Part shown: piece after piece, positions 25,801 through 34,540 of the stretch | How positions within the stretch are numbered: position 1 is the first letter of the stretch | Layout: each line of letters begins with the position of its first letter | Source: Slackia equolifaciens | Lineage (GTDB): Bacteria; Actinomycetota; Coriobacteriia; Coriobacteriales; Eggerthellaceae | Assembly: GCF_003725995.1 (NCBI RefSeq) | Contig: NZ_QIBX01000001.1 | Span: 62,001 to 126,000 of the forward strand | Reading direction: 5' to 3' | DNA: 64,000 nt | Program-made: the position numbers and the translations under genes | The notes under the pieces: generated by a model | Databases searched by the model: none | What the model was told of the DNA's origin: nothing | The model's input: only the letters and a program-made list of their open reading frames with translations

Positions 25801-25970
25801 CGCTTCCGGCCACGCGCCCGTCCGCCACCCGCCCGGCACACGCGCACTTGGGCGTTCATCACGCTTCCGGCCACGCGCCCGCCCGCCCCGCGCCCGGCAC
25901 ACGCGCACTTGGGCGTTCATCACGCTTCCGGCCATGCGTCCGTCCGTCACAGGAAGCCCTCGCGTGAATC
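25801..25970. repeat. 61-bp tandem repeat, two full copies and one partial
   Basis: CGCTTCCGGCCACGCG starts at 25801, 25862 and 25923, a 61-bp period; copies one and two share CGGCACACGCGCACTTGGG and GCGTTCATCA. Short frames through this array code only for Arg/Pro/Ala-rich repeats and are rejected as genes. Confidence 0.88.
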
Positions 25971-26034
25971 GCCCGCAGCGACGCGCTTCCTGCCACACGC
26001 CCGCCCGCCGCCCGCCGAACGCGGAATCGCTCGC

Positions 26035-26340
26035 CTATTGCGGCTTAGATGTCAGATGCCAGCCGCCGCAGTAGCGGCACTTGTAGCTGCGAAGGCCGCG
26101 CGTTCCGTGCTCGGCGCACAGGCGAATGGCCTCCTCGGCATCTGCATGGCTCGAATAGCGATTCTTGGAGGCGCAGGCTTTCTCATAGAGAGCCTCGTCG
26201 TGCTCAACCGCCTGACGCTCGCTGCGCTCTTCTTCGCGCGCGAAAATATCGTCGAGGCCGCCCAACCCACCATCGCCAAGCTGCGATTTGAACGCCGCGA
26301 CCTTTTTCATATTCGCCGAAGGCTTTCTGCTTTTGCCCAT
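26035..26340 (-). CDS. Small zinc-ribbon-like hypothetical protein
   Basis: 101 aa; GGGGGAGGG lies just before ATG 26340. The N-terminal half is basic and helical. The C-terminal half KNRYSSHADAEEAIRLC followed by LRSYKCRYCGGWHLTSKP matches a recurring small-protein pattern in bacteria and phages, with a CxxC-GGWHL knuckle that probably binds zinc. The function is unknown. It is divergent from the LOG-family gene and shares about 190 bp of upstream DNA with it. Confidence 0.75.
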   Translation of the reverse strand: MGKSRKPSANMKKVAAFKSQLGDGGLGGLDDIFAREEERSERQAVEHDEALYEKACASKNRYSSHADAEEAIRLCAEHGTRGLRSYKCRYCGGWHLTSKPQ

Positions 26341-26529
26341 AGCCCTCCCCCTTCAGCCGCACTGTCATTGAGCGGAATTGTATCGCAGATTGGCGCGACG
26401 CACCTACTCGGCCACCACATTGCGCTCCTCTTCGAGCAAGTTTTGGAAACGGCAGAGATTCGGCGTAAACTAGACCAAGACACTGAGCAACTCGACGCGC
26501 CCGACAAGCACGGATGGAAACGAGGCAGC

Positions 26530-27126
26530 ATGAACATAGCCGTATACTGCGGGTCAAGCCCCGCCAAGAACCCCCATTTTACCGAATGCGCCCACGAACT
26601 GGGAGAATGGATTGCGCGCAACGGGCATACGCTCGTCTACGGCGGCAGCTCTGTGGGGCTTATGGGTATCGTGTCTCGCGCTGCGCTCGATGCGGGCGGC
26701 GCGGTGTACGGCGTGGAGCCACGCTTCTTCATTGAGGCGGGTGTGGCGCAGCACGACCTCACCAAGCTCTACGTGACCGACGACATGACGCAACGCAAAG
26801 CGAAGATGATCGAGCTCGCCGATGCGTTTGTCGCCATTCCCGGCGGCGTAGGCACGCTGGAAGAGATATCGGAAATCTTCTCGCGTATCAGGTTGGGGCT
26901 CGGGCCCGACGAGTGCTTTTTGATGAACATCGACGGGTTCTACGACCCGCTGAAATCGTTGCTTCACGGCATGTACGCGCAGGGATTTCTTTCCCAGGAC
27001 GACCTCGATCGCATCCATTTCCCCGAAAGCCTGGACGAATTCGCGCGCATGCTGGATGAGTCTCGAAAGCATCCGGCAAAGCACCTCGCCACCGCAGCGG
27101 AGCTGAACCCGCCGAAAAAGCGCTAA
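26530..27126 (+). CDS. LOG-family protein (putative nucleotide 5'-monophosphate phosphoribohydrolase)
   Basis: 198 aa from ATG 26530. LOG signatures: VYCGSSPAKNPHF, VYGGSSVGLMGIVSRAAL, TDDMTQRKAKMIELADAFVAIPGGVGTLEEI with the PGGxGTxxE active-site motif, and FYDPL. Family enzymes remove ribose-phosphate from AMP-like nucleotides. The physiological substrate in gut bacteria is not settled. The longer upstream open frame runs through repeats and is rejected. Confidence 0.93.
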   Translation: MNIAVYCGSSPAKNPHFTECAHELGEWIARNGHTLVYGGSSVGLMGIVSRAALDAGGAVYGVEPRFFIEAGVAQHDLTKLYVTDDMTQRKAKMIELADAFVAIPGGVGTLEEISEIFSRIRLGLGPDECFLMNIDGFYDPLKSLLHGMYAQGFLSQDDLDRIHFPESLDEFARMLDESRKHPAKHLATAAELNPPKKR

Positions 27127-27257
27127 CGTTCATGACGGACAAGGCGCACGCATGCGAACGCATTCGATACGCAGAGCTTGAAGCGCAGGCAGGAATCAAG
27201 AGGCGATGAACAGGTCTCCGGAGTGGCAAGGCGTAAAGGGGGCAGGAGGCGAGCTCA

Positions 27258-28004
27258 ATCGGGTCTTCAACAACATATCGCGTTCTTAATGCGGCCGACG
27301 ATTCGTCATCGGTCATCTACGTAATCGATTCGGCGAAACACCCGTTCGGCATAGCCCAAGCGGCCTACGGGTGCGCATCGACGGTGGTCGCCATCCCCAT
27401 TGCTAACTGGAACGACGCTCTCACGCCTTGGCCCGCACCAGGATTCTACGAGGATGAGCCATGGTTCGGCGGGCACGGCGACGAAACGCTCAAGAACCTT
27501 CTGAACCACACGATTCCCAAGATCGAGGCGGACCTTGACATGTGCCGCACGACCGCGCAACCCGCCCTCCATAACGATAATGCCGGATCGATTAGACGCG
27601 CCATCTGCGGGTATTCGCTCGGCGGGTTGTTCGCGCTCTACGCATTCGTGAACGACGCACGCTTCGATGCCTGCGCGAGCATTTCGGGGTCGCTGTGGTA
27701 TCAGGGATGGATGGACCATCTTCGCGAAACGACGGAAAAGCTCGTCTCCTCCGGGTCCGTCGACCCCGACCGACCCGGCAAACAGGACCGCTATGCGTTT
27801 CTCTCGGTTGGCAAAAAGGAGTGCAAATCGGGTCTGCCCCTGTTCCGCTGCGTTGAAGACAACATGCACGCAAGCGCCGACCTTCTTCGCACCGTCGGCT
27901 GCCGGGTTGACGCCATCGTTGGGCCCGGCAACCACATGCAGCACATTCCCGAGCGCTTCGAAGCTGCGCTTGCCGAGCTGGACGAATTCCTCGCACGCCC
28001 GTAG
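27258..28004 (+). CDS. Putative esterase (alpha/beta hydrolase), non-canonical start
   Basis: Esterase-type alpha/beta hydrolase: nucleophile elbow CGYSLGGLFALYA, SISGSLWYQGW, LSVGKKECKS and the C-terminal histidine region VGPGNHMQHIP. Homologous-looking sequence (TTYRVLNAADDSSSVIYVID) begins well upstream of the first GTG (27384), yet the frame contains no ATG, GTG or TTG between the stop at 27234 and 27384. A perfect AGGAGG at 27244-27249 lies 8 nt before an in-frame ATC at 27258. Either AUC initiates, or the start was mutated and the gene is decaying; from ATC it is 248 aa. Confidence 0.65.
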   Translation: MGSSTTYRVLNAADDSSSVIYVIDSAKHPFGIAQAAYGCASTVVAIPIANWNDALTPWPAPGFYEDEPWFGGHGDETLKNLLNHTIPKIEADLDMCRTTAQPALHNDNAGSIRRAICGYSLGGLFALYAFVNDARFDACASISGSLWYQGWMDHLRETTEKLVSSGSVDPDRPGKQDRYAFLSVGKKECKSGLPLFRCVEDNMHASADLLRTVGCRVDAIVGPGNHMQHIPERFEAALAELDEFLARP

Positions 28005-28300
28005 TCCTTCGGCGCTCCACCGCTGCGGAGCTCGCAATATGCGCCATTCTCGGAAAGACCGCCACGCGTGGCCTCCGCACCACTCGCAGCACGTTCGCCG
28101 CTCGAAACCGTTCCCCGCTCGTAGCATGCTCGCCGTTGAAGACGCCGCCTTCTTGCTCTACCATGACGTGACGTTCTGTCGACGCAGGCGAAGCGCTCGC
28201 TCTCGCCATCCGTGCACGACTGCCCGCATGCAGCCGCTCCGGCGCCGACAGCCCTTACACGAATGCGAATCAGAGCGTAAGCACGCAAAGGAGACGGACT

Positions 28301-29233
28301 GTGGCGCGCATCGACTTCGACGCCATCCCGGCATCGACATACAAGATTCTTCTCATCGTCGTGACCGCCATCTGGGGGTCGACGTTCATCATGATGAAAG
28401 ACGTCGTGGGCTCCATCGATCCCGCGTGGCTCATAGGCATTCGCTTCTTCTCTGCCGGCATCATCCTGCTCATCGCGCTGCGCAAGCATGTGGCGCGCTT
28501 CATCTCGCGCAAAGTGGTGAGCATGGGCGTGCTTCTGGGCATCTTCGATTTCACGGCCTTCCTCTTCCAGACCATCGGCCTTCAGCACACCACGCCCGGC
28601 ATCAACGCGTTCCTCACCGCCACGTACTGCGTGATCGTGCCGTTCATTTGGTGGATCGTCGCGCGCCGTCGCCCCACGCTCATCAACGTGACCACGGCCC
28701 TGCTCGCCCTCGTGGGCATCTGGCTGGTCTCGGTGAGCAGCTCCGACTCGGGGCTTACGCTGGGCATCGGCGAGGGGCTCACGCTGCTCGGCGCCGTCAT
28801 GTTCGCCGTGCACATCGTATTCGTATCCAGGTTTTCGCAGCTGGGAGACGTACTCACGCTTACCGTGCTCCAGTTCCTCACCGAAGGCGCCTGCGGCCTT
28901 CTGATAGGCGCCGCGTTTGAAACCGCTCCCACCCTCGCTACATTTACCCTGCCTATCGTGGCGCAGCTGGTGTTTCTCGTCCTTTTTGCGAGCATTTTCT
29001 GCTTCGGCACGCAAAACATCGCCCTGGCGCATGTTCCACCCGCCCAGGCGTCGCTGTTTCTGAGCCTCGAATCGGTGTTCGGCGTCATCTTCAGCGTAGC
29101 GCTGTATGGCGAGGTGCTCACCGCACGCCTCATCATCGGCTTTGTCGTCATCTTCGTCGCCATCGCAGCCAATGAAACGCTGCCGCAGCTGACCGATAAG
29201 TTCAAGAGGGGCAAGTCCGGCCAACAGGAATAG
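28301..29233 (+). CDS. DMT-superfamily permease (EamA)
   Basis: 310 aa from GTG 28301, with AAAGGAGA 7 nt upstream. Ten hydrophobic segments in two EamA repeats; WGSTFIMMKDVV in helix 1 and the GLQHTTPGINAFLTATYCVIVPFI segment are typical, mirrored by NIALAHVPPAQASLFLSLESVFGVIFS in the second repeat. Probably exports amino acids or other metabolites. The substrate is unknown. The 296-bp gap upstream shows no other gene. Confidence 0.9.
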   Translation: MARIDFDAIPASTYKILLIVVTAIWGSTFIMMKDVVGSIDPAWLIGIRFFSAGIILLIALRKHVARFISRKVVSMGVLLGIFDFTAFLFQTIGLQHTTPGINAFLTATYCVIVPFIWWIVARRRPTLINVTTALLALVGIWLVSVSSSDSGLTLGIGEGLTLLGAVMFAVHIVFVSRFSQLGDVLTLTVLQFLTEGACGLLIGAAFETAPTLATFTLPIVAQLVFLVLFASIFCFGTQNIALAHVPPAQASLFLSLESVFGVIFSVALYGEVLTARLIIGFVVIFVAIAANETLPQLTDKFKRGKSGQQE

Positions 29234-29277
29234 CCCAGGCGCGAACTTCAGCAAATGAACTCGAAGATACGCAACGT

Positions 29278-29305
29278 GAGGCTCCGTCATTGCGACCGGA
29301 GCCTC
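29278..29305 (+). terminator. Stem-loop downstream of the DMT permease gene
   Basis: GAGGCTCCG / CGGAGCCTC stem, loop about 10 nt; no strong T-run follows. Confidence 0.5.
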
Positions 29306-29375
29306 GCATTGCTTCGACGGCATGGAGCATCCGAAGAGCCCGCCCAGGGCAATGCTCCAAGGACAGCGCAAATGA

Positions 29376-29410
29376 ATGGGGCTCCGCAAATAGCCGATGC
29401 GAAGCCCCAT
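29376..29410 (-). terminator. Stem-loop downstream of the AGCS symporter gene
   Basis: Perfect 8-bp arms ATGGGGCT (29376-29383) and AGCCCCAT (29403-29410), with additional pairing inside; it lies between the two convergent genes, 47 nt after the symporter stop. Confidence 0.55.
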
Positions 29411-29457
29411 GATGCGTCGCTATGCTCGGACGCTATTTGATTCGGCCACCCTTCGAG

Positions 29458-30969
29458 CTACATTCCCAGCTCTTTGACCTTGGCCATGGCCTCGGCCTTA
29501 GGCGTCTTCCAATCCTCGGAGTCGTCGGGGCGCGGCGCCATGGCCTCTTCGGCGCCATTGGCATCCTTGAGGCGCTTGAAATAGCTGCGCGCCTCTTTGG
29601 CAACCACGCCGGACAGCGCGAACAGCGCAATCATGTTGGGAATGGCCATGCATGCGTTGAAGATGTCGGCGATGGTCCACACCGCAGAAACCGTCATGTA
29701 CGGGCCGATGAAGATGCACAGGATGTACAGCCAGCGATACGCCTTCACGCCCTTTTTGCTGCGGTTGCTGAAATACTCCAGGCAGCGCTCGCCATAGTAG
29801 CTCCAGCCCAGAATGGTGGTGAATCCGAACAGCGCCAGACACACCATCAGCACGAACGACACCACCGCAGGCGGAACGAACGGCAGGCCCGCCTGGAACG
29901 CCGCCGTGGTCACCGCGGCGCCTTCAAGCCCAATCTCGTAGGTGTCGGTGAGCACCAGCGCAAGACCGGTCATCGAGCAGATGATCATGGAGTCGATGAA
30001 CGTCTGCGTCATAGACACCAGGCCCTGGCGAGCAGGCTCTTTGGTCTGGGCGGCGGCTGCGGCAATGGGAGCGGATCCCAAGCCGGCTTCGTTGGCGAAG
30101 ATGCCGCGGGCAAGACCCATCTGCATGGCGATGAGAATCGCGCCCAGCATGCCGCCGCCGAACGCCTGCAGGCCGAACGCGCTGCTCACGATGGTCACGA
30201 TGGCGACAGGAATCTTATCGATGTTGTACACGATCAGCAGAAGCGAAAACGCCAGGAACACGACCACCATGGCAGGCACCACGCGCTCGGACACGCTGGC
30301 GATGCGCTTCACGCCGCCGATGATAACGAGCCCCGCGCAGATGGCGACCACCAAGCCGCCGATGATGGTGGCAACGGAAACCTGCACGCCAATGAGCGGC
30401 ACGGTGACCAGATAGGCGTTGTTGGGGTCGAAGAACCCGTTCACGGCGCTGGAAATCGAATTCACCTGCGTGAACGTTCCGATGCCGAACAGGCCCACAC
30501 ACATGCCGAAGAACGCGAACACCTTGGCGAGCCACTTCCACTTCTGCCCCATGCCGTTTTCGATGTAGTAGAACGGGCCGCCCAGAACATGGCCCGCCTT
30601 GTCCATGGTGCGGTACTTCACCGCGAGCAGGCCTTCGGAGAACTTGGTCGCCATACCGAACAGCGCGGCCATCCACATCCAGAACAGCGCGCCAGGGCCA
30701 CCGGTCACCACGGCGGTGGCGATGCCCACGATGTTGCCCGTGCCCACCGTGGCAGACATGGCGGTGCACATGGCCTGGAAGCTAGAGATTTCGCCGCGCC
30801 CGTCCTTCTCGTTTTTGAAGGTGTATCGCAGCGCCTTGCCCAGATGGCGGAACTGCAGCCCGCCCAAACGAAACGTCAGAAAAATACCGCCCACCAGAAT
30901 AAGAGCGATCAGCGGCGGGCCCCAGATAAAGCTGTCGATGGTGCTGAGCAGCTGATTGAAAGCGTCCAA
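29458..30969 (-). CDS. Sodium:alanine/glycine symporter (AGCS family)
   Basis: 503 aa with about 11 membrane helices. AGCS features: LRYTFKNEKDGRGEISSFQAMCTAMSATVGTGNIVGIATA, GGPGALFWMWMAALFGMATKFSE, and the family stretch ANEAGLGSAPIAAAAAQT. It imports alanine or glycine with Na+. A glycine riboswitch aptamer lies in its leader (31112-31280), pointing to glycine as substrate. AAGGAGG precedes the start; the C-terminal tail of about 40 residues is soluble. Confidence 0.94.
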   Translation of the reverse strand: MDAFNQLLSTIDSFIWGPPLIALILVGGIFLTFRLGGLQFRHLGKALRYTFKNEKDGRGEISSFQAMCTAMSATVGTGNIVGIATAVVTGGPGALFWMWMAALFGMATKFSEGLLAVKYRTMDKAGHVLGGPFYYIENGMGQKWKWLAKVFAFFGMCVGLFGIGTFTQVNSISSAVNGFFDPNNAYLVTVPLIGVQVSVATIIGGLVVAICAGLVIIGGVKRIASVSERVVPAMVVVFLAFSLLLIVYNIDKIPVAIVTIVSSAFGLQAFGGGMLGAILIAMQMGLARGIFANEAGLGSAPIAAAAAQTKEPARQGLVSMTQTFIDSMIICSMTGLALVLTDTYEIGLEGAAVTTAAFQAGLPFVPPAVVSFVLMVCLALFGFTTILGWSYYGERCLEYFSNRSKKGVKAYRWLYILCIFIGPYMTVSAVWTIADIFNACMAIPNMIALFALSGVVAKEARSYFKRLKDANGAEEAMAPRPDDSEDWKTPKAEAMAKVKELGM

Positions 30970-31107
30970 GATGTTCCTCCTTTTGCTTCAGACGTTTTCC
31001 TTTGAGCTGCGTATCCTGCATATCCGGCAACGCATGCGCACGTCGCGTGGGATTTGCAAGCGGTCTGAAGTTTTCCAGAAGGAAGAAGTGCGCGACGCCC
31101 GGATGGC

Positions 31108-31282
31108 GGCGTCTTGCTCTGTCCTTTGGCCTGAGAGTTTCGATGCGCGAGGCCTTACGCCCCAGCCGCCTCGTCACGAAGCAGCTTCGCCGCCCTCGCT
31201 GACGCCGACGAACCGGCGGGCGACGCGACTCGCATCTTGCCCCTTCGGCACCCGGTTTGCCCGGGATTCTCCAGAGGCCCCA
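31108..31282 (-). promoter_or_regulatory. Glycine riboswitch (single aptamer)
   Basis: Read on the minus strand: GGAGAATCCCGGG, GTGCCGAAGGGGCAA (about 31255-31238), then a long GC-rich arm, and finally AAACTCTCAGGCCAAAGGACAGAG (split; about 31139-31116). These are the conserved glycine-aptamer blocks. Only one aptamer is visible. A following GACGCCGCCATCCGGGCGTC stem (about 31090-31109) may be the expression platform. It lies 140 nt upstream of the AGCS symporter start. Confidence 0.93.
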
Positions 31283-31362
31283 TCCACGTCCAGTCTTGCT
31301 TGGCGAAAGCCGCCACGGCAATCCAGGACGCTTCAACGGGGAAACGCAAATATGTGGTCGAT

Positions 31363-31390
31363 ATTGTAAAGCCGAGCAAGCGTTTGTCAA
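31363..31390 (-). promoter_or_regulatory. Promoter of the riboswitch-symporter transcript
   Basis: Minus strand: perfect -35 TTGACA (31390-31385), 16-nt spacer, -10 TACAAT (31368-31363). It predicts a start near 31356 and a leader of about 385 nt containing the glycine aptamer. Confidence 0.8.
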
Positions 31391-31543
31391 GCAACACTTT
31401 AGCGGATTGGAGCGAATGGCATAAAACGACCCCCGGTGATGAGCGCGCACCGGGGGCCCAAAGGAGGCTGCCGTCAGACGATTGCCGTCGGGCGATAGTC
31501 TACATACGGCCTGAATCGCACGGCCTGGATCCGAACGCGTCAG

Positions 31544-32317
31544 CTACATGCAGGTGTAGCCGCCGTCGACGGGAACCATGATGCCGGTAACGTAGGAAGA
31601 CGCCGGCGAAGAGAGGAACAGGACCGCGGTGTCCAGCTCGCCCTCGTTGCCATAGCGCTCGGCGGGAATCATAGTGCGAGCATTGGCCTGGAAGAACTCA
31701 CTGTCAAGCGTCTCCTTGGTGAGCGGGGTGTAGAAGTATCCCGGGCAGATGGCATTGACATTGATGCCCTTGGCCGTCCACTCGGCGGCAAGCGCGCGAG
31801 TAAGGTTGACCACGCCGCCCTTCGCGGCATGATACGGCGAGGAGCCGGCCACCTTGTTGCCCACCAGGCCGTACATAGAGGCGATGTTGATGATGCGGCC
31901 GTACCCCGCAGGAATCATGGCTTTCTTGGCAACCGCACGCGCCACCTTGAACGTGCCGAATAGATCGATATCCATCTCGTGGCTGAACTGCTCGTCGGTG
32001 ATGTCCTCGGCGGGGGCTACGGCGCCGGTGCCGGCGTTGTTGATCAGGATGTCGATGCGGCCGAACTTCTCCAGAACCTTATCGACCATCTCTTCCACCA
32101 TTTGGGTATCGGCCACATCGCAACGCACGGCAAACGTCGGAACGCCGAACTCTTGGGCGATATCGGCCGCAACCTCATCGATCTTCTCCTGACGACGGGC
32201 GATGGGAACGATTGCCGCACCTTGACTGGCCAACGCCTTGGCCATCTGCACGCCCAATCCGCCCGAGCACCCCGTGACGATGGCGACCTGCCCGCTCAAG
32301 TCGAAATAGTTCTTCAT
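31544..32317 (-). CDS. Short-chain dehydrogenase/reductase
   Basis: 257 aa from ATG 32317 (AGGAG upstream). Classical SDR: TGCSGGLGVQMA cofactor loop, CDVAD, NNAGTGA, Ser in NIASMYGLVG, YHAAKGG catalytic Tyr/Lys, and the C-terminal YVTGIMVPVDGGYTCM. The pattern is near gluconate-5-dehydrogenase/2-deoxygluconate-dehydrogenase-type SDRs. The substrate is not assignable. It is divergent from the proline iminopeptidase gene. Confidence 0.88.
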   Translation of the reverse strand: MKNYFDLSGQVAIVTGCSGGLGVQMAKALASQGAAIVPIARRQEKIDEVAADIAQEFGVPTFAVRCDVADTQMVEEMVDKVLEKFGRIDILINNAGTGAVAPAEDITDEQFSHEMDIDLFGTFKVARAVAKKAMIPAGYGRIINIASMYGLVGNKVAGSSPYHAAKGGVVNLTRALAAEWTAKGINVNAICPGYFYTPLTKETLDSEFFQANARTMIPAERYGNEGELDTAVLFLSSPASSYVTGIMVPVDGGYTCM

Positions 32318-32660
32318 GCGATATACGCTCCTCACTTTTCACAATGGCGCACACGGCAGCCGCACGCGCCCCGTTGCCACGAACTGAAAGAGCTGGCCTT
32401 GCTCGATTGCGACTCGGATATCCTTTGCTATGTAAAAGGTAGCAAATAACGAAGCACCGCGCATGCCCCGATGGATGAACGGACGATATGGCCTGCTATC
32501 AGGTGTTTTATGTTTCCACGGTGTTTCACGCCCTCGGTGAACGGCAACAATCTTGCCATTCACGCCCATGACAGGCCCCGCATGTTCTACCATGGACGGC
32601 AACAAAGGCCGACGCAACGCTCGCATCGCGCCGGCACCCCGACGACAGATGGGAGGCCCC
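32318..32660. other. Divergent spacer between SDR and iminopeptidase genes
   Basis: 343 bp without a gene. It contains the inverted repeat TTTGCTA-n9-TAGCAAA (32423-32429, 32439-32445), a possible operator shared by the two divergent genes. No clear sigma-70 pair was identified. Confidence 0.4.
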
Positions 32661-33560
32661 ATGGCTAACATCAAGGAAACCTACGTCGACTACCTGGGCT
32701 TCAAGACCTACTGCAAGATTTTCGAGCCCGAAAATCCCGATCCTGCCAAAAAGCCGCTTCTGGTGCTGCACGGCGGCCCGGGCGACTGCCATAACTACCT
32801 GCTCACCTATGGCGAGCTGGCCGACCGCGCGGGACGCAAAGTGGTGTTTTACGACCAGATCGGCTGCGGCAAATCCATGATTCCCCATCAAGAGGACGAG
32901 TTCTACACGTACGACCTCTGGGTGAACGAGTTCTACGCCGTACGCGAGGCGCTGGGACTTGACGACATCCACCTGTTTGGCAACTCGTGGGGCGGCATGC
33001 TGGGTATGCTCTGCATGATGAAAGACGATACGGGCGTGAACTCGTTTGTGATCAACAGCTCGCCCGTACGCATCCAGACCTGGCTCGATGAGGCAAACCG
33101 CCTGCTCAAGTACATGCCGCAGGATATGCAAGACGCGCTGGCGGAAGCCGAACGCACCGGAGATTACGAAACGCCCGAGGCCAAGGCAGCGGCCGACGAA
33201 TATTACAAGCGCCACGTGGTGGGATTTTACGAGAACGACCCAGACTACCCGCAGATGGTGAAGGATTCGTTTGCCGGCGTGGGCGAATGCTACATGATCA
33301 TGCAGGGCGCAAGCGAATTCGTGGTTACCGGCAAGATGCGCGACTGGGACATCCGCGAAGGCGTGAAGAACATCAAAGTGCCGTGCATGGCGCTTTCCGG
33401 CACCGACGACGAAGGCACGCCCTACACCATCAAGGAAGGCGTGGACCTGATTCCCGGCTGCGAATGGACGCTCATCCAGGGCGCGCCGCACATCGCTAAC
33501 GCAACGCACCCCGAGGAGTGCCTGGCGGCAGTGGAGGGCTTCATCAGCCGCTTCGACTAA
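32661..33560 (+). CDS. pip: Proline iminopeptidase (peptidase S33)
   Basis: 299 aa from ATG 32661 with GGGAGG 4 nt upstream. Family motifs: LLVLHGGPGDCHNYL oxyanion loop, YDQIGCGKSMIP, nucleophile GNSWGGMLGM, acid in LSGTDDEGTP and His in QGAPHIANATHPEE. It releases N-terminal proline from peptides, in the cytoplasm (no signal peptide). A terminator follows. Confidence 0.92.
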   Translation: MANIKETYVDYLGFKTYCKIFEPENPDPAKKPLLVLHGGPGDCHNYLLTYGELADRAGRKVVFYDQIGCGKSMIPHQEDEFYTYDLWVNEFYAVREALGLDDIHLFGNSWGGMLGMLCMMKDDTGVNSFVINSSPVRIQTWLDEANRLLKYMPQDMQDALAEAERTGDYETPEAKAAADEYYKRHVVGFYENDPDYPQMVKDSFAGVGECYMIMQGASEFVVTGKMRDWDIREGVKNIKVPCMALSGTDDEGTPYTIKEGVDLIPGCEWTLIQGAPHIANATHPEECLAAVEGFISRFD

Positions 33561-33671
33561 GCCGCCGGCAACTCTAGCTTGGCGACGACCCCGGCCCAGC
33601 GACGGTCCCAGCTCGGCGACGGTCCCAACCTAACGGCTGCTCCATCCTAACAGTGGCTTAGCCCAACGAAG

Positions 33672-33712
33672 GCCCCTGCGAACCGGTGGTTTGCAGGGGC
33701 TGTTTGCTTTGG
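33672..33712 (+). terminator. Terminator of the iminopeptidase gene
   Basis: Stem GCCCCTGC-gAACC / GGTTt-GCAGGGGC (33672-33700) followed by TGTTTGCTTT. It is also positioned to stop the convergent HepT-like gene. Confidence 0.75.
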
Positions 33713-33713
33713 G

Positions 33714-34067
33714 TCAGTCACCCTCAACGTAATGCTCGCGGCAGAAAGCCTCGAGCGGCGGCACTTCGTTCTCAATGGCATCCCAGGCTATTTCCGCATC
33801 AAACATCTCGTACCCATGCACCAGATGGCATCGCATCCCGTAAATTCGACGCCATTCGATTTGGGGATACGCCATCTTGAATTCGTCCGACAGCCGTGCA
33901 ACCGCCTCGCCTATTTGGATGAGGCACAACGAGCAGCTGTCCTGAAATGGAATGTCACCGCAAAAGCACTCATAGGAACGCCCGAACCGATCAAGCGAGG
34001 CGGCCAAGCGCTCGCAATAGCGAATGATGACGCCCAGCTGATCATTGTCACGCGCGGCTTGCCGCAT
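33714..34067 (-). CDS. hepT: HepT-like toxin (HEPN RNase-fold, DUF86)
   Basis: 117 aa from ATG 34067 (AGGTGG upstream), overlapping the antitoxin gene by 20 bp; an in-frame ATG at 34082 is less well placed. Helical HEPN fold with Arg79-x4-His84-x-Tyr86 in MRCHLVHGYE, the HepT active-site pattern (the usual Asn after Arg is Cys here). Family toxins cleave RNA and are silenced by MntA-catalysed polyadenylylation, with Tyr as the modified residue. It pairs with the upstream nucleotidyltransferase. Confidence 0.85.
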   Translation of the reverse strand: MRQAARDNDQLGVIIRYCERLAASLDRFGRSYECFCGDIPFQDSCSLCLIQIGEAVARLSDEFKMAYPQIEWRRIYGMRCHLVHGYEMFDAEIAWDAIENEVPPLEAFCREHYVEGD

Positions 34068-34518
34068 ACAACACCACCTCATCCTTGCGAATTTTCTGCA
34101 GGAACCTCTCGCTCGCCCCAGCAGTGGTCACCACATCCACGGAATGACCTAACCGCTTTGAGAGCTCGTCTTGGAAATCCAGCACTTGCATGCCGCGAAT
34201 ATCCCCCTTTTCGAGCAGAATATCCACGTCGCTACTGTCGGTCGCTTCGCCACGCGCGTATGAGCCAAAGAGCGAAACCTTGGCAGCTCCATACTCTTTT
34301 GCCAGGTCAATCACATGATATTGAATTTCCTTCATGCCGAATTTGGGGTCTTCCCCATCTAGATAGCGCTCGATGATGCGCTCGATGAGTTTTGAACGAC
34401 TCGTAACCTGCCTGCCCTCCAAACCCTGTGCCCTATCCTGCGCCGCGCAACGCTCCACGGCAGCATCAAGGCGTCGTATGACGTCTTCCCGCAGGTAGAT
34501 GGAAATCGCCTGAGACAT
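34048..34518 (-). CDS. mntA: MntA-like nucleotidyltransferase antitoxin with N-terminal RHH-like domain
   Basis: 156 aa. Residues 1-55 look like a ribbon-helix-helix unit (AISIYLREDVIRRLDAAVER ... SRSKLIERIIERYL). Residues about 62-145 are a minimal nucleotidyltransferase: VSLFGSYARG with Gly85-Ser86, then Asp97 and Asp99 in SSDVDILLE. MntA AMPylates its HepT partner. Typical MntA lacks the N-terminal DNA-binding part; here the fusion likely adds operon autoregulation. The AT-rich palindromic promoter region 34541-34566 would be the target. Confidence 0.85.
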   Translation of the reverse strand: MSQAISIYLREDVIRRLDAAVERCAAQDRAQGLEGRQVTSRSKLIERIIERYLDGEDPKFGMKEIQYHVIDLAKEYGAAKVSLFGSYARGEATDSSDVDILLEKGDIRGMQVLDFQDELSKRLGHSVDVVTTAGASERFLQKIRKDEVVLYAASRA

Positions 34519-34540
34519 AGTGCACCGCTTTCATTCAGCT

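Larger units (their letters stand above)
24378..26034. other. 1.65-kb gene-poor spacer with several repeat families
   Basis: No convincing gene on either strand. The frames present are short, Arg/Ala/Pro-rich shadow frames; a minus frame at 25331-25546 has plausible composition but no ribosome site or known motif. The region contains a 60-bp direct repeat (CCCTGATGGA at 24646 and 24706), a 22-bp tandem array, a 40-bp array with inverted copies, and a 61-bp array. Each array is listed separately. Confidence 0.6.

Noticed and set aside
27306-28127. Minus-strand 273-aa frame opposite the esterase
   Set aside because: The plus frame carries the GYSLGG nucleophile elbow and esterase fold; the minus frame has no family pattern.
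29422-31005. Plus-strand 527-aa His-rich frame
   Set aside because: Antisense shadow of the AGCS symporter.
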